Below, in pieces: positions 1-8,179 of a stretch of 30,905 nucleotides of DNA (positions are counted from its first letter, which is position 1; the number at the start of each line of letters is the position of its first letter). Made by a program: the position numbers and the translations under genes. Under the pieces are notes generated by a model that saw nothing but the letters and a program-made list of their open reading frames with translations, was not told the origin of the DNA and searched no databases. The stretch is from contig CAIYOB010001495.1 of NCBI GenBank assembly GCA_903927685.1, positions 1-30,905 of the forward strand. The letters run 5' to 3'. The DNA comes from an uncultured Planctomycetaceae bacterium. Lineage in GTDB: Bacteria > Planctomycetota > Planctomycetia > Pirellulales > Pirellulaceae.

Positions 1-1
1 G

Positions 2-643
2 GAGCGGGTCGGCGGCCGGCAACCGATTCACGTCGACGTGCGAATCGTGGCGGCGACGCACCGAAACCTGGCGACGATGGTCAGCGAAGGCCGCTTTCGC
101 GAAGACCTCTGGTACCGCCTGGCGGTGTTCCCCATCTTCTTGCCACCGCTCCGGCAACGCCGCGAAGACATCCCCGCCTTGGCCAGCCACTTTGCCCACC
201 GCGCGGCCGTCCGGTTCTCGCTGCCGGTTGCCCTCCCCAGCGACGAGGATCTCGCTCTGCTCGGCGAGTACCCCTGGCCGGGGAACATCCGCGAATTGGG
301 GGCCGTAATCGATCGGGCGGCCATCCTGGGCAACGGCGAGCGGTTAGAGGTCGCCGCCGCGCTGGGCTTGTCGGCCCAACACGCGCCGCCGACAGCGCCG
401 CCGGCGATCACCGCGCCAGCCCAGGCGCCGCCCGGCTTGCCGAAACTCGTGTCGTTCGAGCAGATCCTGCCGCTGGACGAAGCCATGAAGCAACACATCG
501 AAGCGGCGTTGTCGGTCACGAAAGGGCGTATTGAAGGTCGGCGGGGGGCCGCGGCAGCCCTGCAGATCAACCCCCACACACTGCGTGCCCGAATGCGCAA
601 GCTGAACGTCGACTGGAACCGGTTCCGACAGAACGACGCTTGA
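2..643 (+). CDS. Sigma-54-dependent transcriptional activator, C-terminal part (5' truncated by window)
   Basis: The reading frame is open from the first complete codon, so the gene starts upstream of the window. The visible part is the second half of a sigma-54 AAA+ activation domain: it opens with ERVGG, then [13 protein letters not shown] and [16 protein letters not shown] (sensor I region), then [15 protein letters not shown] and [11 protein letters not shown] (sensor II region). A linker follows, and the protein ends in a Fis-type helix-turn-helix ([23 protein letters not shown]). Such proteins use ATP hydrolysis to open sigma-54 RNA polymerase complexes at enhancer-bound promoters. Whether the missing N-terminus is a receiver, GAF or FHA domain cannot be seen. 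The stop lies 55 bases before cysteine synthase, so the two could be co-transcribed. Confidence 0.93.
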   Translation, partial: ERVGGRQPIHVDVRIVAATHRNLATMVSEGRFREDLWYRLAVFPIFLPPLRQRREDIPALASHFAHRAAVRFSLPVALPSDEDLALLGEYPWPGNIRELGAVIDRAAILGNGERLEVAAALGLSAQHAPPTAPPAITAPAQAPPGLPKLVSFEQILPLDEAMKQHIEAALSVTKGRIEGRRGAAAALQINPHTLRARMRKLNVDWNRFRQNDA

Positions 644-698
644 CACAGACCGTGCCAGACGCCGGGAAGGTGAGCCAATCAGGAGCAACGTACCCAAG

Positions 699-1637
699 AT
701 GATGCGGAACAAGTCCTACAGCGACATCGTCCAGACCGTCTTCAACACGCCCCTGGTGCGACTGAACCGGATCAGTCCGCGCGGGCAGGCGGACGTGTTC
801 GTCAAACTCGAGTACTTCAACCCCCTGTCCAGCGTCAAGGACCGGATTGGACGAGCGATGATCGAGGCCGCGGTGAACGCGGGGCAACTCACGCCGGAGA
901 TCGAGATCATCGAGGCGACCAGCGGAAACACCGGAATCGCGTTGGCGTTCATCGCCGCGGCCCGTGGGTATCGGCTGACTCTTACGATGCCGGAGTCCAT
1001 GAGCCTGGAGCGGCGGGGGATGCTGCGTGCCTTGGGAGCGAAGCTGGTCCTGACGCCGGCCAAGGACGGCATGAAGGGTGCGTTGGCCAAAGCTCAGGAG
1101 TTGGCGGACTCCACTCCCGGCAGTTGGGTCCCGCAGCAGTTCGAGAACCCGGCCAACCCGGCGATTCACGAGAAGACAACCGGCAGAGAGATCTGGGAGG
1201 ATACGGGAGGACGCGTGGACGCGATCGTCGCCGGAGTGGGCACGGGAGGAACGATCACCGGCGTGACGCGATATATCCGGGCGAAGAACTCGGCGTTTCA
1301 AGCAATCGCCGTGGAGCCGGCCGATTCTCCTGTGATCTCGGGCGGCAAGCCGGGCCCGCACAAGATTCAGGGCATCGGAGCCGGCTTCATCCCCAAGAAC
1401 CTCGACACCAGCTTGCTGAACGGCGTCGAGACGGTCACGAATGAAGAAGCGTTTGCCTGGGCTCGGCGCCTGGCATCCGTGGAGGGGATCTTGGGAGGGA
1501 TCAGCACGGGGGCCAACGTGGCTGCTGCCGCCCGCGTGGCCGCTCGTCCGGAGTATCGCGGCAAGGTCATCGTGACCGTCGCCTGCAGCTTCGGTGAACG
1601 CTACCTCTCCACGCCGCTGTACCAATTGCCGGAATAG
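699..1637 (+). CDS. cysK: Cysteine synthase (O-acetylserine sulfhydrylase), PLP-dependent
   Basis: Makes L-cysteine from O-acetylserine and sulfide in the cytoplasm. At 312 residues it has the usual family length. The PLP lysine lies in [11 protein letters not shown] near residue 46, followed by the substrate loop [12 protein letters not shown], the phosphate-binding [10 protein letters not shown], and the conserved [12 protein letters not shown] and [12 protein letters not shown]. The start is ATG at 699, immediately followed by a second ATG at 702. An AGGAG at 681-685 lies upstream at slightly long spacing for either. The family also contains cystathionine beta-synthase-like and O-phosphoserine enzymes, so exact donor preference is inferred. 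No cysE is visible nearby; the upstream neighbour is a sigma-54 activator. Confidence 0.95.
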   Translation: MMRNKSYSDIVQTVFNTPLVRLNRISPRGQADVFVKLEYFNPLSSVKDRIGRAMIEAAVNAGQLTPEIEIIEATSGNTGIALAFIAAARGYRLTLTMPESMSLERRGMLRALGAKLVLTPAKDGMKGALAKAQELADSTPGSWVPQQFENPANPAIHEKTTGREIWEDTGGRVDAIVAGVGTGGTITGVTRYIRAKNSAFQAIAVEPADSPVISGGKPGPHKIQGIGAGFIPKNLDTSLLNGVETVTNEEAFAWARRLASVEGILGGISTGANVAAAARVAARPEYRGKVIVTVACSFGERYLSTPLYQLPE

Positions 1638-1934
1638 TGCTCGACCGATGGCGGAGCGGTACCGGCATGTGCCGGATTTCTGGGCCGGCCCGGACGATTG
1701 TCGTGATTGGGGCGCCGAGGGACTTCTCCTTTGCCGGATTGTCGGTTCATGACCGCCTGCCCGCCTGCGGCCCGCTGAGAAAGGGGACCTGGCTTCGAGG
1801 CGATGCGCGCAAGACGGTGGGAAAGATGGTGCTGCGCGGTGCCGGTCCCCTTCGTCAACGGGCTGTTCGCGGCCGACGAGACGGCAGGCTGTTCGACCTG
1901 GGGCCGTTGCGGGCCCCGCCGGCTTCTTGGCAAA

Positions 1935-1966
1935 ATCAAACGAAAACCGACATCAAACGAAAACCG
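1935..1966 (+). repeat. Two-copy 15-base direct repeat
   Basis: ATCAAACGAAAACCG occurs at 1935-1949 and again exactly at 1952-1966, giving a 17-base period. It sits in the AT-richest part of the cysK-SASA gap, just upstream of TTAGAATAATAACG. The spacing is not far from two helical turns, so a regulator-binding site is possible, but no regulator can be named. Confidence 0.5.
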
Positions 1967-2116
1967 CGTCATATCCTGGCGAGCTGCGACGTGATTAGAA
2001 TAATAACGCAAGTGTGCGCCCGCGGAACCGTTCATGTCCATCGATCCCACACGTCCGGAGATGCGTGGTCGCCAACCCGACTGGTTTGCGGCGGAGTTGG
2101 CCGCTGCGCCGATTCC

Positions 2117-2242
2117 GCGCTGGGCCTCGATCTGCGCTATCGTGACGGGAATTCCCTGGGCGAGATAGCCCAGTTGCTGCAACGCTCGCAGACGGCGGTA
2201 GGAGCCATGCGCTGCCGCGCAGGAGTTCTTGTTCGCTCCGCG
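2117..2242 (+). pseudogene. Probable relic of an ECF sigma factor (region 4)
   Basis: The frame reads LDLRYRDGNSLGEIAQLL then QRSQTAVGAM and RAGVLVR. This closely follows the region 4 helix-turn-helix of planctomycete ECF sigma factors, whose typical form is LRY-DG-SL-EIA--L-RS--AV---L-RA---LR. No region 2 can be found upstream in this or a neighbouring frame. Another frame begins ATG at 2036 (MSIDPTRPEM) but stops after about 44 codons over the same bases, which fits a frameshifted remnant. Sequence after the motif does not resemble a protein family. A chance match over some 36 residues is possible. Confidence 0.35.
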
Positions 2243-2403
2243 GGACAAACAGCCCTAACGAGGCCGTCGCCGGTCAAACACCATTCGAGAAGCAAGTGCG
2301 TCCTGAGACGCCCGCGGACAAGCCGGGGGGCGCCTCTGGTCGAACGGATCCCCGGATTGGGCCTTGACGACGTGCGAGCCACCTTTTGCCAAGGAGCGAT
2401 GTA

Positions 2404-3618
2404 ATGACGAAGAGCGTGTTTTGTGGAGCCATGTGCCTGGCGGTTTTGGCAGCGGGCTTGTCCGGCGCCCGCGCGGCCGAGACGATCGCTCGGCCCGACG
2501 GCAAGCCCGCCGACATGACCAAGCCGGTCCAGGTTTTCCTGCTGCTCGGGCAATCCAACATGGTCGGCCTCGGCAAGGTGAAAGGCGGTGACATCTCCTT
2601 GGAGCACGCGGTCAAGGAGAAGAAGAAATATCCGTATCTCGTGGATGACGCCGGCAACTGGATCGAGCGGAAGGATGTCCGCTTTGTGCAATACATGTCC
2701 GGCAAAGGGCCGCTGAGAAACGAATGGATGACGGTCGCAGGCAGAAACCTCGGCCCGGAATACGGACTGGGTCATCGGTTGGGAAATGCGATCGACGCGC
2801 CCGTGATGATCCTCAAGTGCTGCATCGGCAACCGGGCTCTGGGCTGGGATCTCCTGCCGCCGGGCAGTGAACGCTCCGAGTTTGTCACGAAGGACCAGGC
2901 GGGCAGCGAAAAAAGACTGGTCTATGCCGGCTACAAGGACAAACCCGAGTTCTGGGAAATGGACCCGGCCAAGGGCCTCAAGACCGAACCCGCGCCGTGG
3001 CTGGACAGGAATGGCACGCCGATCGACTGGTATGCCGGCAAGCAGTGGGACTCCGACATCGGCGACGCCCAGAAGGCGCTGGCCGATCTCGAAAAACACT
3101 ACCCGGGAGCGACGGGCTACGAGGTCGCTGGCTTCTTCTTTTGGCAGGGCGAGAGAGACGCCGGCAACGCGGGTCATGCGGCCCATTACGAGAAAAACCT
3201 CGTGGCTTTCATCAAGGCCCTGCGGAAGGAGTTCAACGCTCCCAACGCGAAGTTCGTGCTCGCCACCATGGGAGAATCCGTCACAGGGAGTGGCGGCAAC
3301 GGAGGCAAGGTCCTCGAGGCCCATCTTGCCGTGGATGGGGCGGCTGGCAAGTACCCGGAGTTCCAGGGCAACGTCGCGACGATCTACACGCATCCCCTGG
3401 CGCAGGGGGGCAGCGGCAACAGTCACTACGGCGGTAACGCGGAAGTCTACATGGACGTCGGTGAGGCCCTGGGCCAGGCCATGGTGGACCTGTTGCCCCG
3501 ACGGGCCAAAGCCGAACAGGGCGTCCATCAGAAGAAACCGGTCGTGGACAAGCAGGCCGAGGCTATGATCGCCCCTGTCGAGGACGTGGCATTCTTGGAA
3601 AAGAAAGGACAATCATGA
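2404..3618 (+). CDS. SASA-family carbohydrate esterase (sialate O-acetylesterase-like), secreted
   Basis: A 404-residue GDSL/SGNH-type esterase of the SASA family, expected to remove acetyl groups from sugars or polysaccharides outside the cytoplasm. The N-terminus (MTKSVFCGAMCLAVLAAGLSGARA) is a signal peptide ending in an ARA/E cleavage-like site. The nucleophile is Ser51 in LLGQSNMVG, WQGERD near residue 247 is the conserved oxyanion/block region, and His341 in SHYGGNAE is the likely catalytic histidine. An ATG at 2404 with AAGGAG at 2391-2396 is chosen over an upstream TTG at 2386. The 3' end overlaps the next SASA gene as ATGA, so the two are probably translationally coupled. The substrate cannot be read from sequence. 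Confidence 0.88.
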   Translation: MTKSVFCGAMCLAVLAAGLSGARAAETIARPDGKPADMTKPVQVFLLLGQSNMVGLGKVKGGDISLEHAVKEKKKYPYLVDDAGNWIERKDVRFVQYMSGKGPLRNEWMTVAGRNLGPEYGLGHRLGNAIDAPVMILKCCIGNRALGWDLLPPGSERSEFVTKDQAGSEKRLVYAGYKDKPEFWEMDPAKGLKTEPAPWLDRNGTPIDWYAGKQWDSDIGDAQKALADLEKHYPGATGYEVAGFFFWQGERDAGNAGHAAHYEKNLVAFIKALRKEFNAPNAKFVLATMGESVTGSGGNGGKVLEAHLAVDGAAGKYPEFQGNVATIYTHPLAQGGSGNSHYGGNAEVYMDVGEALGQAMVDLLPRRAKAEQGVHQKKPVVDKQAEAMIAPVEDVAFLEKKGQS

Positions 3619-4826
3619 TCATCACGAACTTTAAGACAAAGACTGCAATTGTTGGCGCGGTGATGGGCCTGTCATTAGTGACGAATGCGGTGACGGCCCA
3701 ACAGGCTGGGGCGAGTAACCCGCGGCAAGAGTTCAAGGGACCGGTGAAAGTCTTCATTCTTGCCGGGCAGTCGAACATGGAAGGACATGGCGGCGTTAAG
3801 ACGCTGGACCGGCTCGGCGAGCACCCAACGCATGGATATCTGCTGAAGAAGATCAAGAAAGACGACGGCACATTTGTCGTCCGCGATGATGTGTTTGTCT
3901 CTTATCAGAAAGCAGAGGAAAGAATCAAACGCCGGTTGTCGGTTGGCATGGGTGCATGGGGGGCGGATTGGTTCGGGCCGGAACTGATGTTCGGCATCGA
4001 GATGGGCGATCACTTCCAGGAGCCGGTGCTGTTGATCAAGACCTGCTGGGGCGGGCACAGCCTGTACGGGAATTTCCGGCCCCCCAGCGCCGGCAGAGCG
4101 GCTTACGAGACAGGCTACAAGCCGGAGGAGATTGGCGCGTCGTATCACAAAATGGTGAAAGAAGTGCGTGAGTGCCTGGCCAATCTCGACACCGATTTTC
4201 CCCAACTGAAGGGATTGACGACTGAGATCTGCGGGTTCGTCTGGTTCCAGGGCTGGAATGACATGTGTCAGCCCGGGGATGACATCCGGCAGCAAGTATA
4301 CGACGAATACTGCCCGAATTTCGTTCATCTGGTTCAGGACCTGCGCGACGAACTCAAGGTGCCGAACCTGCCCGTGGTTGTTGGTGAACTTGGCGTCGGC
4401 GGTGAAAACGCGGACAAGAGCATGCTGGACTTCAGGGCCGGCCAGGCCAAGATCGCCACCTGTCCTGAGTTGAAAGGCACGCTGGGTTACGTGCGGACGG
4501 CGCCCTTCTGGTATCCCGAGCTGGATGAATTGCCCCGGAAGATGGAGTCTGAAGAACGTCGGGTGAGGCAAGCGGTTGCGGTTCAGCTCAAGGAGCAATT
4601 GCAAGGCAAGCCCGAGAGCGAGGATCCCGAGAAGATGAAACAACTCGTCAATGAAGCGGGCGACAAGGCCCTGGAAGAGGATGCGGCGTATCAGGCAGCC
4701 AAGCAGGAATCCGACAGGCACGTATGCAACTGGTACTGCCACTATCAGGGCAGCGCCAGGGTGTACTGCCTGGTCGGACACAGCCTGGCCGAGGCGATGC
4801 AGCCTTTGTTGGCGACCAACCCGTGA
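3615..4826 (+). CDS. Second SASA-family carbohydrate esterase, secreted
   Basis: A 403-residue paralogue of the preceding gene, clearly diverged. It begins with a signal peptide-like segment (TAIVGAVMGLSLVTNAVTA). The nucleophile is Ser53 in ILAGQSNMEGHG, FVWFQGWNDMC replaces the usual WQGE-D block, and the catalytic His is probably that of NWYCHYQGSARVY near residue 380. A helical insertion rich in Lys and Glu (roughly residues 310-360) separates the last two blocks and is absent from the upstream paralogue. The start codon overlaps the upstream stop (ATGA). Two different SASA enzymes made together suggests action on one complex acetylated glycan, by inference only. Confidence 0.88.
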   Translation: MIITNFKTKTAIVGAVMGLSLVTNAVTAQQAGASNPRQEFKGPVKVFILAGQSNMEGHGGVKTLDRLGEHPTHGYLLKKIKKDDGTFVVRDDVFVSYQKAEERIKRRLSVGMGAWGADWFGPELMFGIEMGDHFQEPVLLIKTCWGGHSLYGNFRPPSAGRAAYETGYKPEEIGASYHKMVKEVRECLANLDTDFPQLKGLTTEICGFVWFQGWNDMCQPGDDIRQQVYDEYCPNFVHLVQDLRDELKVPNLPVVVGELGVGGENADKSMLDFRAGQAKIATCPELKGTLGYVRTAPFWYPELDELPRKMESEERRVRQAVAVQLKEQLQGKPESEDPEKMKQLVNEAGDKALEEDAAYQAAKQESDRHVCNWYCHYQGSARVYCLVGHSLAEAMQPLLATNP

Positions 4827-5044
4827 GCGTTTTCGAGCGAAAGAACGGAGCAAGCACGTTTCAGGTCACCTGTTCCGACCAGACGGACCAAGGGCTGAAT
4901 GGAAACGAACTGTCATTGCGCGTGGCGGGGTACACGGGCGCCGACCGCTTACTGAAGTGCGGCTTCATTCAGGTCAGCGCCAATGGGTGGCACTTTGAAT
5001 ATGCCGATGGCACGCGGTGCCTGACGAAGGCGGGACTGCAGTAG
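4823..5044 (+). CDS. Small hypothetical protein coupled to the SASA pair
   Basis: A 73-residue frame that starts with GTG overlapping the SASA stop as GTGA, and ends at TAG. It reads like a folded small protein (NGNELSLRVAGYTGADRL, SANGWHFEYADGTRCLTKAG), and third codon positions are mostly G or C like its neighbours. It has no signal peptide, membrane segment or motif I recognise. It could be a third member of the operon or a detached C-terminal domain, although the SASA protein before it looks complete. No separate ribosome binding site is obvious, so translation would depend on coupling. Confidence 0.42.
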   Translation: MSVFERKNGASTFQVTCSDQTDQGLNGNELSLRVAGYTGADRLLKCGFIQVSANGWHFEYADGTRCLTKAGLQ

Positions 5045-5259
5045 TACTTCCGCGCGCAGCTGGGCCGGAAGAAACATCCGCAACCTGCGCGCAGACAGCG
5101 TCGAGCCCGCGGTTGGCCGGGCGATGTCGGGCGGATCCTGCAAACTTTGGCACTCGCTGCGACCGGTGGTCGGCGCTGCGCTTGACCACCGGCGAATGTC
5201 GGGGACGGTTCGGCGGTCGGCGTGTTCGGATCGCTTCGCCAGCCGCCCGGCGCGTGCCC

Positions 5260-5318
5260 CACGTAGACCGGTATCTCCGAGACCGGAGAATCGCGTCTCG
5301 GCGAGACGCGGCTACGTG
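5260..5318. repeat. REP-like palindromic element with inverted ends
   Basis: A 59-base unit bounded by CACGTAG (5260-5266) and its exact inverse CTACGTG (5312-5318). Inside lie two hairpins: an imperfect one around 5268-5286 (CCGGT ... ACCGG with CTC/GAG inside) and a perfect one with an 8-base stem, CGCGTCTC at 5292-5299 and GAGACGCG at 5303-5310, with loop GGC. It sits in the roughly 380-base gap between convergent transcripts, where REP/BIME-type elements or two-way terminators are common. I see no other copy in this window and no gene in the rest of the gap. Confidence 0.6.
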
Positions 5319-5422
5319 AATTGCCCGACGACACGCCAGACAATCGGAATGCCAACGGCTTTCCAGGGGTCGCGATTTCCTCAGTAACGAGCCGCTGGCA
5401 CGGCTCAGGCGGGCAACGAACC

Positions 5423-6757
5423 TTAACCTTCCAGTCCGAATCCGGCCCGGTATTTCTTGCGGATCAACGGCTCGGCATCCGGGGCGTTGGTGGCTTGCAT
5501 CGCGGCCGAGTCCCACTCGATGGGCTTTTGCAGCCGCAGGGCCAGGTTGCCCACCAGCAACGCTTCGGTGTAGGGGCCCGAGTAGGCGAACCCAGCCTTG
5601 GCGCCCTCCGGTTTCCGCTGCCGGCACGCCTGGATCCACTCCGCGTGGTGACCGCTCGAACGCGGAATGGACTTGGGGGGCAGCTGCGCCTTCTGCATGC
5701 GGCTTTCCGGGATCAGCCGCGGCGTGCCGGACCAGCCGCCGGCCAGGAGGACGCCCCGCTCGCCGACGAAATAGATGCCGTTGTCACCCAACTGGCGACT
5801 GGGTTCGAGTTCGGCCGGGCGCGGAGGCAGCTTGCCGCCGTCGTACCAGGTGACCTTGACCGCCGGCCGCTCACCCCGGGCGGCAAAATGGTAGGTGATG
5901 ATCGACCAGGCCGGATAGGACTCGTTCAACAGCGGCTGGCTGGTTTGGGCTTCGGCCGCCGCGGGCGCATCCAGGTCCAACGCATAGAAGGCCGGGTCCA
6001 TGTTGTGGACCGCCATGTCGCCCATGGCGCCGGTGCCGAAGTCGAACCAGCCGCGCCACGCCCGCGGGCAGTACACGGGGTGGTAGGGCCGCTGGTGGGC
6101 AGCGCCCAACCACAGGTTCCAGTCCAGGGTGTCCGGCACGGGCGGCGTCTCGGTCGGCCGCTCGATGTTCTGCTTCCAGAAGGTCCCCGGGCGGTCGCTC
6201 CAGCAGTGGACTTCGCGGACCGCGCCGATCAAGCCGGCTTGGATCCACTCGCGAGTCAACCGCAGACCTTCGCCCGCGTGGCCGGCGTTACCGACCTGGG
6301 TGACCAGGCCTGTCTCCCGAGCGACGCGCGCCATGACACGAGCTTCCTCGATGGTGTGGGCCATCGGCTTTTCCACGTACACGTGCTTGCCGGCCCGCAA
6401 CGCGGCGACGGTGATCGGGGCATGCATGTGATCGGGCGTCGCGATCACGACCGCGTCGACGTCGCGGCGTTTGTCCAGCAGCACGCGAAAATCCTGGAAG
6501 ACTTCGGCCTGCGGGTAGGTCTTGAACGTATGGGCGGCGTAGTTGCTGTCCACGTCGCACAGCGCGACGACGTTCTGCTGCAACTCGGCCAGTTGCCGCA
6601 GCACGCCGCCGCCTTGCCCCCCGACGCCGATGCCCGCGATATTCAGCCGCTCGCTGGGCGGCGATTGGTCGTCCCCGGCGATCACGGAACGAGGGAGAAA
6701 CTGAAACCCGGCGATGGCGCCGGCGGCAGCGGCGAGGAAACGGCGGCGAGGCAACAT
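5423..6757 (-). CDS. Gfo/Idh/MocA-family oxidoreductase with Tat signal
   Basis: A 444-residue NAD(P)-dependent sugar or inositol dehydrogenase-like protein. The N-terminus LPRRRFLAAAAGAIAGFQFL is a twin-arginine signal, so the folded enzyme is expected outside the cytoplasmic membrane. The Rossmann motif is GIGVGGQGG at residues 42-50, CDVD near 67-70 ends the second strand, ATPDHMH at 106-112 follows, and the family EKP (VYVEKP) is at residues 126-131. The C-terminal half follows the planctomycete secreted-dehydrogenase pattern (WNLWLGAA, GAMGDMAVHNMDP). The start at 6757 is set by AGGAGA eight bases upstream and by the Tat motif; a longer frame to 6826 has no support. It could act on sugars released outside the cell, but substrate and reaction are unknown. 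Confidence 0.9.
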   Translation of the reverse strand: MLPRRRFLAAAAGAIAGFQFLPRSVIAGDDQSPPSERLNIAGIGVGGQGGGVLRQLAELQQNVVALCDVDSNYAAHTFKTYPQAEVFQDFRVLLDKRRDVDAVVIATPDHMHAPITVAALRAGKHVYVEKPMAHTIEEARVMARVARETGLVTQVGNAGHAGEGLRLTREWIQAGLIGAVREVHCWSDRPGTFWKQNIERPTETPPVPDTLDWNLWLGAAHQRPYHPVYCPRAWRGWFDFGTGAMGDMAVHNMDPAFYALDLDAPAAAEAQTSQPLLNESYPAWSIITYHFAARGERPAVKVTWYDGGKLPPRPAELEPSRQLGDNGIYFVGERGVLLAGGWSGTPRLIPESRMQKAQLPPKSIPRSSGHHAEWIQACRQRKPEGAKAGFAYSGPYTEALLVGNLALRLQKPIEWDSAAMQATNAPDAEPLIRKKYRAGFGLEG

Positions 6758-6933
6758 GGCAAGCTCTCCTGACGGGGTGGTGAACACGGCCGTCCGCCGC
6801 GGGCGGGATCGTCTGCGGACGGTCATCCTGAACGCCAGGGGTCATCCTAGGCGGCGGCTCGGACCGTGTCAATTTGGCGGTGACGGTCCGTGGGGTAAGC
6901 TTCCAGCTTGCCGACACGGCCTGTCTTCAATTC

Positions 6934-7154
6934 ACTAGCACCAAATGGGAAACCGCCAGTCGAACAGCTACTTTGACAGTTCTCGGTTTTGGGAAATCGG
7001 ATCCCAACGAATGAAGGAGTCAGCGAATGCCGGAGGGGGAGCGATTCAACGATTCTGCCATTCGTTGATCCCTTCATTCGTTGGGGCCGTTCCGACGTCA
7101 ACCGTGACATCCCACTGGAAAGAACACGCGTCACCTGACCCATTTAGTGCTAGT
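6934..7154. mobile_element. MITE-like nested inverted-repeat element, no transposase
   Basis: Outer ends are ACTAGCACCAAATGGG (6934-6949) and, inverted, ACTAGCACTAAATGGG (7139-7154), one mismatch in 16. An inner imperfect inverted repeat of about 29 bases per arm lies at 7002-7030 and 7058-7086, with the core CCAACGAATGAAGG present in both arms. The sequence between outer and inner arms has diverged. No coding sequence longer than chance is inside. The element occupies the gap between two divergently transcribed genes, so it may carry or disturb their promoters. It could be a miniature transposon, a REP cluster, or a structured regulatory region. Confidence 0.5.
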
Positions 7155-7160
7155 CCGTTG

Positions 7161-7178
7161 CCCAGTTCGCAAACTGGG
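7161..7178. repeat. Short perfect palindrome with CTTACGC tail
   Basis: CCCAGTT (7161-7167) and AACTGGG (7172-7178) form a perfect 7-base stem around the loop CGCA. It is followed by AGCTTACGC. The same layout, CCCA stem then TGGGA and CTTACGC, recurs at 30783-30811, which suggests a small repeat family. No T-run follows, so a terminator is unlikely. Confidence 0.45.
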
Positions 7179-7257
7179 AGCTTACGCCACGGCCGGGTAG
7201 GGCGTCCAACCGCGGCCCGTGCTACAATGGGCGGCCAACCGTTGATCGAGGACTCCT

Positions 7258-8172
7258 ATGCCGCCGTTGCGTCTCCAGGGCGTGTTAGCGCCGGTCGTCA
7301 CTCCCTTTCATTCCGACTTGTCCGTCGCTCCCGAGCGGCTGGTGCGGCATTGCCAGTGGCTGCTCGCGCATGGCTGCTCCGGCTTGGCGGTGTTCGGCAC
7401 CAACAGCGAAGCGAATTCGCTGGCGGTCGAGGAGCGGATCGCACTGCTCGAAGCCCTGGTGGCGGCCGGAGTGCCCGCGGAAAAGCTGCTGCCCGGCACA
7501 GGCTGTTGTGCGTTGCCGGATTCGGTCAAGCTGACGGCCCACGCGGTTCAGCTCGGCTGTGCCGGCGTGCTGATGCTGCCGCCGTTCTACTACAAGGCCG
7601 TGACGGACGAGGGCCTGTACCGCAGTTTTTCGGAAGTGATCCAACGTGTCGGCGATGACCGCTTGCGTCTGTACCTGTACCACATTCCGCAGGTTGCGCA
7701 GGTCCCGATCACGCGAGGCCTGATCGAACGCCTGCTGCGGGCCTATCCGCAGCAAGTCGCCGGCATCAAGGACTCGTCCGGCGACTGGAACCACACCCGG
7801 ACCGTGCTCGACGCCACGGCCGGCTCCGGCTTCGACGTGTTCGTCGGCAGCGAGGTGTTCCTGCTGCAGAACCTGCGGGCGGGCGGAGTGGGCTGCATCA
7901 CCGCGGACGCCAACGTCAATCCGCACGGCATCGACGCCGTGTATCGCAACTGGCAATCGCCCCAGGCGGCAGAGTTGCAGGCCCGGGCGGACCAGGTGCG
8001 GCAGACGCTGCAGTCCGTGCCGCTGCTCCCGGCCTTGAAGGCGGTCATCGCTCATTTCGCCGGGGACCCGGCTTGGGCCACCGTGCGCCCGCCGCTGGTC
8101 GAACTCGCGCCGTCCGAGCGTGCCGCCCTGATCACCGCCCTGGGCGAACTCGGCTTTCAGATGCCGGAATAG
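7258..8172 (+). CDS. DapA/NanA-family class I aldolase (dihydrodipicolinate synthase family)
   Basis: A 304-residue TIM-barrel lyase/synthase that forms a Schiff base with pyruvate or a related keto acid. Lys171 in VAGIKDSSGDW is the Schiff-base residue, Tyr141 in LYLYHIPQ is the general acid/base position, and GTNSEANSL at 47-55 stands where canonical enzymes have GTTGE. The start ATG at 7258 follows GAGGA at suitable spacing. The GTNSE variant and isolation from lysine biosynthesis genes argue against calling it dapA. A sugar-acid aldolase or dehydratase role is just as likely, and the nearby sugar oxidoreductase and esterases favour sugar-acid catabolism. Its stop lies 7 bases from the convergent lipoprotein stop. 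Confidence 0.88.
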   Translation: MPPLRLQGVLAPVVTPFHSDLSVAPERLVRHCQWLLAHGCSGLAVFGTNSEANSLAVEERIALLEALVAAGVPAEKLLPGTGCCALPDSVKLTAHAVQLGCAGVLMLPPFYYKAVTDEGLYRSFSEVIQRVGDDRLRLYLYHIPQVAQVPITRGLIERLLRAYPQQVAGIKDSSGDWNHTRTVLDATAGSGFDVFVGSEVFLLQNLRAGGVGCITADANVNPHGIDAVYRNWQSPQAAELQARADQVRQTLQSVPLLPALKAVIAHFAGDPAWATVRPPLVELAPSERAALITALGELGFQMPE

Positions 8173-8179
8173 ACGCTTC

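Larger units (their letters stand above)
1638..2403. other. Gene-poor stretch between cysK and the SASA pair
   Basis: An open frame spans most of this region on the + strand, but only a short central piece reads like a known protein (see the ECF relic), and the rest is low-complexity, arginine- and glycine-rich translation. An AT-richer patch at about 1930-2015 holds a short tandem repeat and resembles a promoter region. The last bases contain the ribosome binding site of the first SASA gene. I see no intact gene. Confidence 0.5.

Noticed and set aside
1637..2404. A 255-codon + strand frame after cysK
   Set aside because: Only the short ECF-like stretch resembles a protein; the rest is low-complexity, and there is no ribosome site at its start.
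5321..6772. A 483-codon + strand frame opposite the Gfo/Idh/MocA gene
   Set aside because: Antisense shadow; the - strand has all family motifs and a Tat signal.
7258..8172. Naming this gene dapA
   Set aside because: The GTTGE motif is altered to GTNSE and there is no lysine pathway context, so only the family is claimed.
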